From positions 1-54,704 of the forward strand of contig JAEUII010000146.1 in assembly GCA_016795145.1 (NCBI GenBank): a DNA stretch of 54,704 nt, given 5' to 3'. Below, one piece after another: positions 53,131 through 54,704 of this stretch (positions are counted from its first letter, which is position 1; each line of letters begins with the position of its first letter). Both the position numbers and the translations under genes were made by a program. The stretch is from Planctomycetaceae bacterium. Lineage in GTDB: Bacteria > Planctomycetota > Planctomycetia > Planctomycetales > Planctomycetaceae. The notes below the pieces were generated by a model. The model was not told the origin of the DNA. It saw only the letters and a program-made list of their open reading frames with translations, and searched no databases.

Positions 53131-54014
53131 GGAGTCGTGGGTTCCGCTGTAGATCGAGGACGAATGGTGCGTGCGAAGGCTTCCAGATGCCGGAAGTTAT
53201 CGCAGTAGGTGGTATAACGAAGATGACGACGAATATCAGCCGTCAGCGCCTGGCCTCCCGCGACCAGGGCACATCCAAAGGTTGTCGCCGTATCGAACAG
53301 TGTATTGAAGCTGGCGATGAATCGCTCCGGGTCACGGACCGACGTAGCACTGATCCACATCAACGCTGGTCGATCATTCTCAATCGCACGATGAAGTGTT
53401 TCAAACGGAAGCATGTGGCCCAGTGAGGCAGCACGCCATCCGGTGTCTCGCAGGACCAGTTCGGCCATGTTCACGGCCAGCGTGTACGGGTCGCCGTCGA
53501 GCGTTGCACCAAGAGCCAGCGGACCAGAATCCGGACCCATTCCTACTGCGCGTCGCAGCTCATGGATGACGCGTGAACACGTCTCACAGGCACGGCGTTC
53601 CTGATACACTTCGATGTCGCCACAGCGCCAAAGATCACCGATTCGGTGAAACGTCGGAGCGATGACCTGATCACACAGCTTCGCAACGCTCATCCCGGAA
53701 ATGAACAGATCCAGAATCACGCGCCGAGCCGCCAGTTCGTCGCCCTGCGACATGGCTCGCATAAATTCCGTCCCCGCGCCTTCTTCAGAAGGAGGGTTCT
53801 GGCCCGTTCCAGCTGGCAGGCCAATCGCTTCCGGATTGGACAGCGCCAGGCCTTCTTCGCGGATGTAGCGCAGGACGGAGTCGAGCTGCAGCCGTCGATG
53901 ACCGCCGCCGGTCTTCGCCGCCAAAATCAGCCCTTTGTCGACCCATCGCTTCAGTGAGGATTCACTGACACCGATGGCAACAGCAACTTCCCGAGGTGAA
54001 AAGAACTGGGTCAC
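53127..54014 (-). CDS. MerR-type regulator with cobalamin-binding-like domains (CarH/LitR-like)
   Basis: A 295-residue protein with the layout of CarH/LitR photoreceptor repressors. An N-terminal MerR winged helix (residues 3-53, FSPREVAVAIGVSESSLKRW, GGGHRRL) is followed by a helical cap domain (about 85-160) and a Rossmann-like B12 domain (165-290). In CarH the cap carries W-x9-EH and the B12 domain a His lower ligand. Here W129 is kept, EH is E139-R140, and the ligand position reads GDPYTL with Tyr177. Cobalamin binding is therefore doubtful. It may sense another tetrapyrrole or act without a ligand. The start is GTG 54014. It overlaps hemH by four bases and presumably regulates it. Confidence 0.85.
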   Translation of the reverse strand: MTQFFSPREVAVAIGVSESSLKRWVDKGLILAAKTGGGHRRLQLDSVLRYIREEGLALSNPEAIGLPAGTGQNPPSEEGAGTEFMRAMSQGDELAARRVILDLFISGMSVAKLCDQVIAPTFHRIGDLWRCGDIEVYQERRACETCSRVIHELRRAVGMGPDSGPLALGATLDGDPYTLAVNMAELVLRDTGWRAASLGHMLPFETLHRAIENDRPALMWISATSVRDPERFIASFNTLFDTATTFGCALVAGGQALTADIRRHLRYTTYCDNFRHLEAFARTIRPRSTAEPTTP

Positions 54015-54083
54015 GGCAGAAACTCACAGAGATTTCGCAGGGAAACTCCAACCCGGGCAACACAAGCGTCCGAGTGCATTTCG

Positions 54084-54106
54084 GGTTCTAGACAGTGCTC
54101 AGAACC
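54084..54106. promoter_or_regulatory. Inverted repeat upstream of the regulator-hemH operon
   Basis: GGTTCT-N11-AGAACC lies 70 bases upstream of the regulator start codon, a plausible operator position for autoregulation by the MerR-type protein. The 23-bp span is in the range of MerR-family sites. Confidence 0.4.
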
Positions 54107-54191
54107 TTTCAAAAGCGGAAAGCACGATTTGAACGTTTTCCTGGCGGTTCCGGCAAGAGTGCAGCGGAAGCATCGGTTTTTTCCGGCAAGA

Positions 54192-54217
54192 TTGCTCCAA
54201 GACGGTCACTGGAGCAA
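54192..54217. promoter_or_regulatory. Inverted repeat in the divergent region
   Basis: TTGCTCCA-N10-TGGAGCAA, a perfect 8-bp palindrome with a ten-base spacer, lies between the divergent regulator (54014) and membrane-protein (54476) genes. A direct repeat TTCCGGCAAGA occurs at about 54146 and 54181, the second copy just before this site. Confidence 0.4.
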
Positions 54218-54378
54218 GTGACCTGTGCGAATGGGCTCGGTCAGTGCGTGTGAACTAATGATCATATCTCCGCTGGGGTTCCGATTGATATGCGCTGAGA
54301 GGCTGTTCGTCGTCAGCGATGAAGATCATGTTGGAATCGGACTGCCGATCAGAAGTCGGACAGCTTAGAGTCGTTATT

Positions 54379-54418
54379 GTCGCGTATTGTCGGGCAGAGT
54401 CGCGTACTGTCGGATAGA
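54379..54418 (+). repeat. Two tandem 20-bp direct repeats
   Basis: GTCGCGTATTGTCGGGCAGA and GTCGCGTACTGTCGGATAGA are adjacent, identical at 17 of 20 positions, and preceded by a partial third unit. They lie about 60-100 bases upstream of the gene at 54476. The two-helical-turn period would suit a cooperative DNA-binding protein. Confidence 0.6.
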
Positions 54419-54475
54419 GTCTCCGGCCACCTGAACTTCGCTGATTTTCGGATACATCCTTCTGTTTGCCTCTTC

Positions 54476-54704
54476 ATGTCTGAACCGTCTCGCCAACCAT
54501 CTCACCAATCCTCTGATGCACGAGCGTTACGAGCGAGGCGCGCCTTCCTGATTCTGGGCTGGTGCCTGGCCACGGGATTGTGTGTCTGGGCAGAACAAAG
54601 CCGTCTGCTGACGTTGATGGAATCACCGGATTGCGGACTCGCGTGGCTGACGAAATGGAATCTGGAAACCACTTTTCCGCTCTTCGTGCTTCTTAGTCTG
54701 CCAG
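54476..54704 (+). CDS. Membrane protein, cut off by the window end
   Basis: Only the first 76 codons are present. The N-terminus is polar (MSEPSRQPSHQSSDARALRA), then comes a first membrane segment (AFLILGWCLATGLCVWA, about residues 23-39). A short loop with a cysteine follows (SPDCGLAWLTKW), and the start of a second segment (TFPLFVLLSLP) is at the edge. The positive charges before the first segment place the N-terminus in the cytoplasm. The family cannot be told from this fragment. Confidence 0.65.
   Translation, partial: MSEPSRQPSHQSSDARALRARRAFLILGWCLATGLCVWAEQSRLLTLMESPDCGLAWLTKWNLETTFPLFVLLSLP

Overview
The window looks like chromosomal DNA of a planctomycete (PVC superphylum), probably of the Planctomycetaceae/Gimesia-Fuerstiella kind. 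I infer this from gene content, not from a search. The marker genes are a DUF1501 protein with a twin-arginine signal, a giant ThuA/dehydrogenase/cytochrome c fusion of the PVC type, a DUF1080 sugar protein, serine/threonine kinases (one beside an ECF sigma factor), a tandem-duplicated UvrA, and formaldehyde-activating enzyme beside an ATP-grasp gene, as in H4MPT-linked C1 metabolism. Genes are moderately GC-rich, often lack a clear Shine-Dalgarno site, and are separated by gaps full of palindromic repeats.

Layout. 1-3.05 kb: an unrecognised gene of lower GC with an uncertain 5' end, then a NADAR-family gene followed by a strong hairpin. 3.05-10.2 kb: a 2374-residue double UvrA with an extra C-terminal domain. 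10.2-11.45 kb: a thioesterase gene boxed between two oppositely oriented tandem pairs of ~190-200 bp repeats (family A). 11.5-23.1 kb: a disordered acidic/RGG-type protein, an anti-sigma-like membrane protein, an M28 peptidase, an aldo/keto reductase, a membrane protein, a DUF1501 protein and an FG-GAP/VCBS protein, with repeats in nearly every gap. 23.1-27.3 kb: a probable operon of ECF sigma factor, kinase carrying an anti-sigma zinc motif, and exported coiled-coil protein. 27.6-31.6 kb: fae with a clean terminator, a divergent ATP-grasp gene, a LexA-like repressor that has lost its catalytic lysine, and a bifunctional-nuclease-family gene.

31.7-36 kb: sugar-related genes (DUF1080, XylR-like regulator, Gfo/Idh/MocA oxidoreductase), then a two-gene module of a 71-residue protein overlapping a nucleotidyltransferase. 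36.1-42.5 kb: the 1461-residue cytochrome fusion with terminator, and an ABC-2 permease. 42.6-45.7 kb: proteostasis cluster tig, clpP, clpP, with tRNA-Gly(GCC) just upstream. 46-49.6 kb: a variant kinase coupled to a tiny membrane protein, an exported coiled-coil protein and an outer-membrane barrel. 50-54.7 kb: an Asp-box (Ycf48-like) protein, then a cobalamin-domain MerR regulator overlapping ferrochelatase by ATGA, and the start of a membrane protein cut by the window edge.

At least eight classes of palindromic or terminal-inverted-repeat DNA are interspersed. Two of them (families A and D) supply the stop codon of the neighbouring gene, showing insertion up to and into gene ends. The strongest candidates for something undescribed are repeat family A with its conserved ends and two alternative centres, the small protein/nucleotidyltransferase pair, the C-terminal duplicated domain on the double UvrA, and the regulator-hemH pair whose cobalamin ligand residue is replaced.
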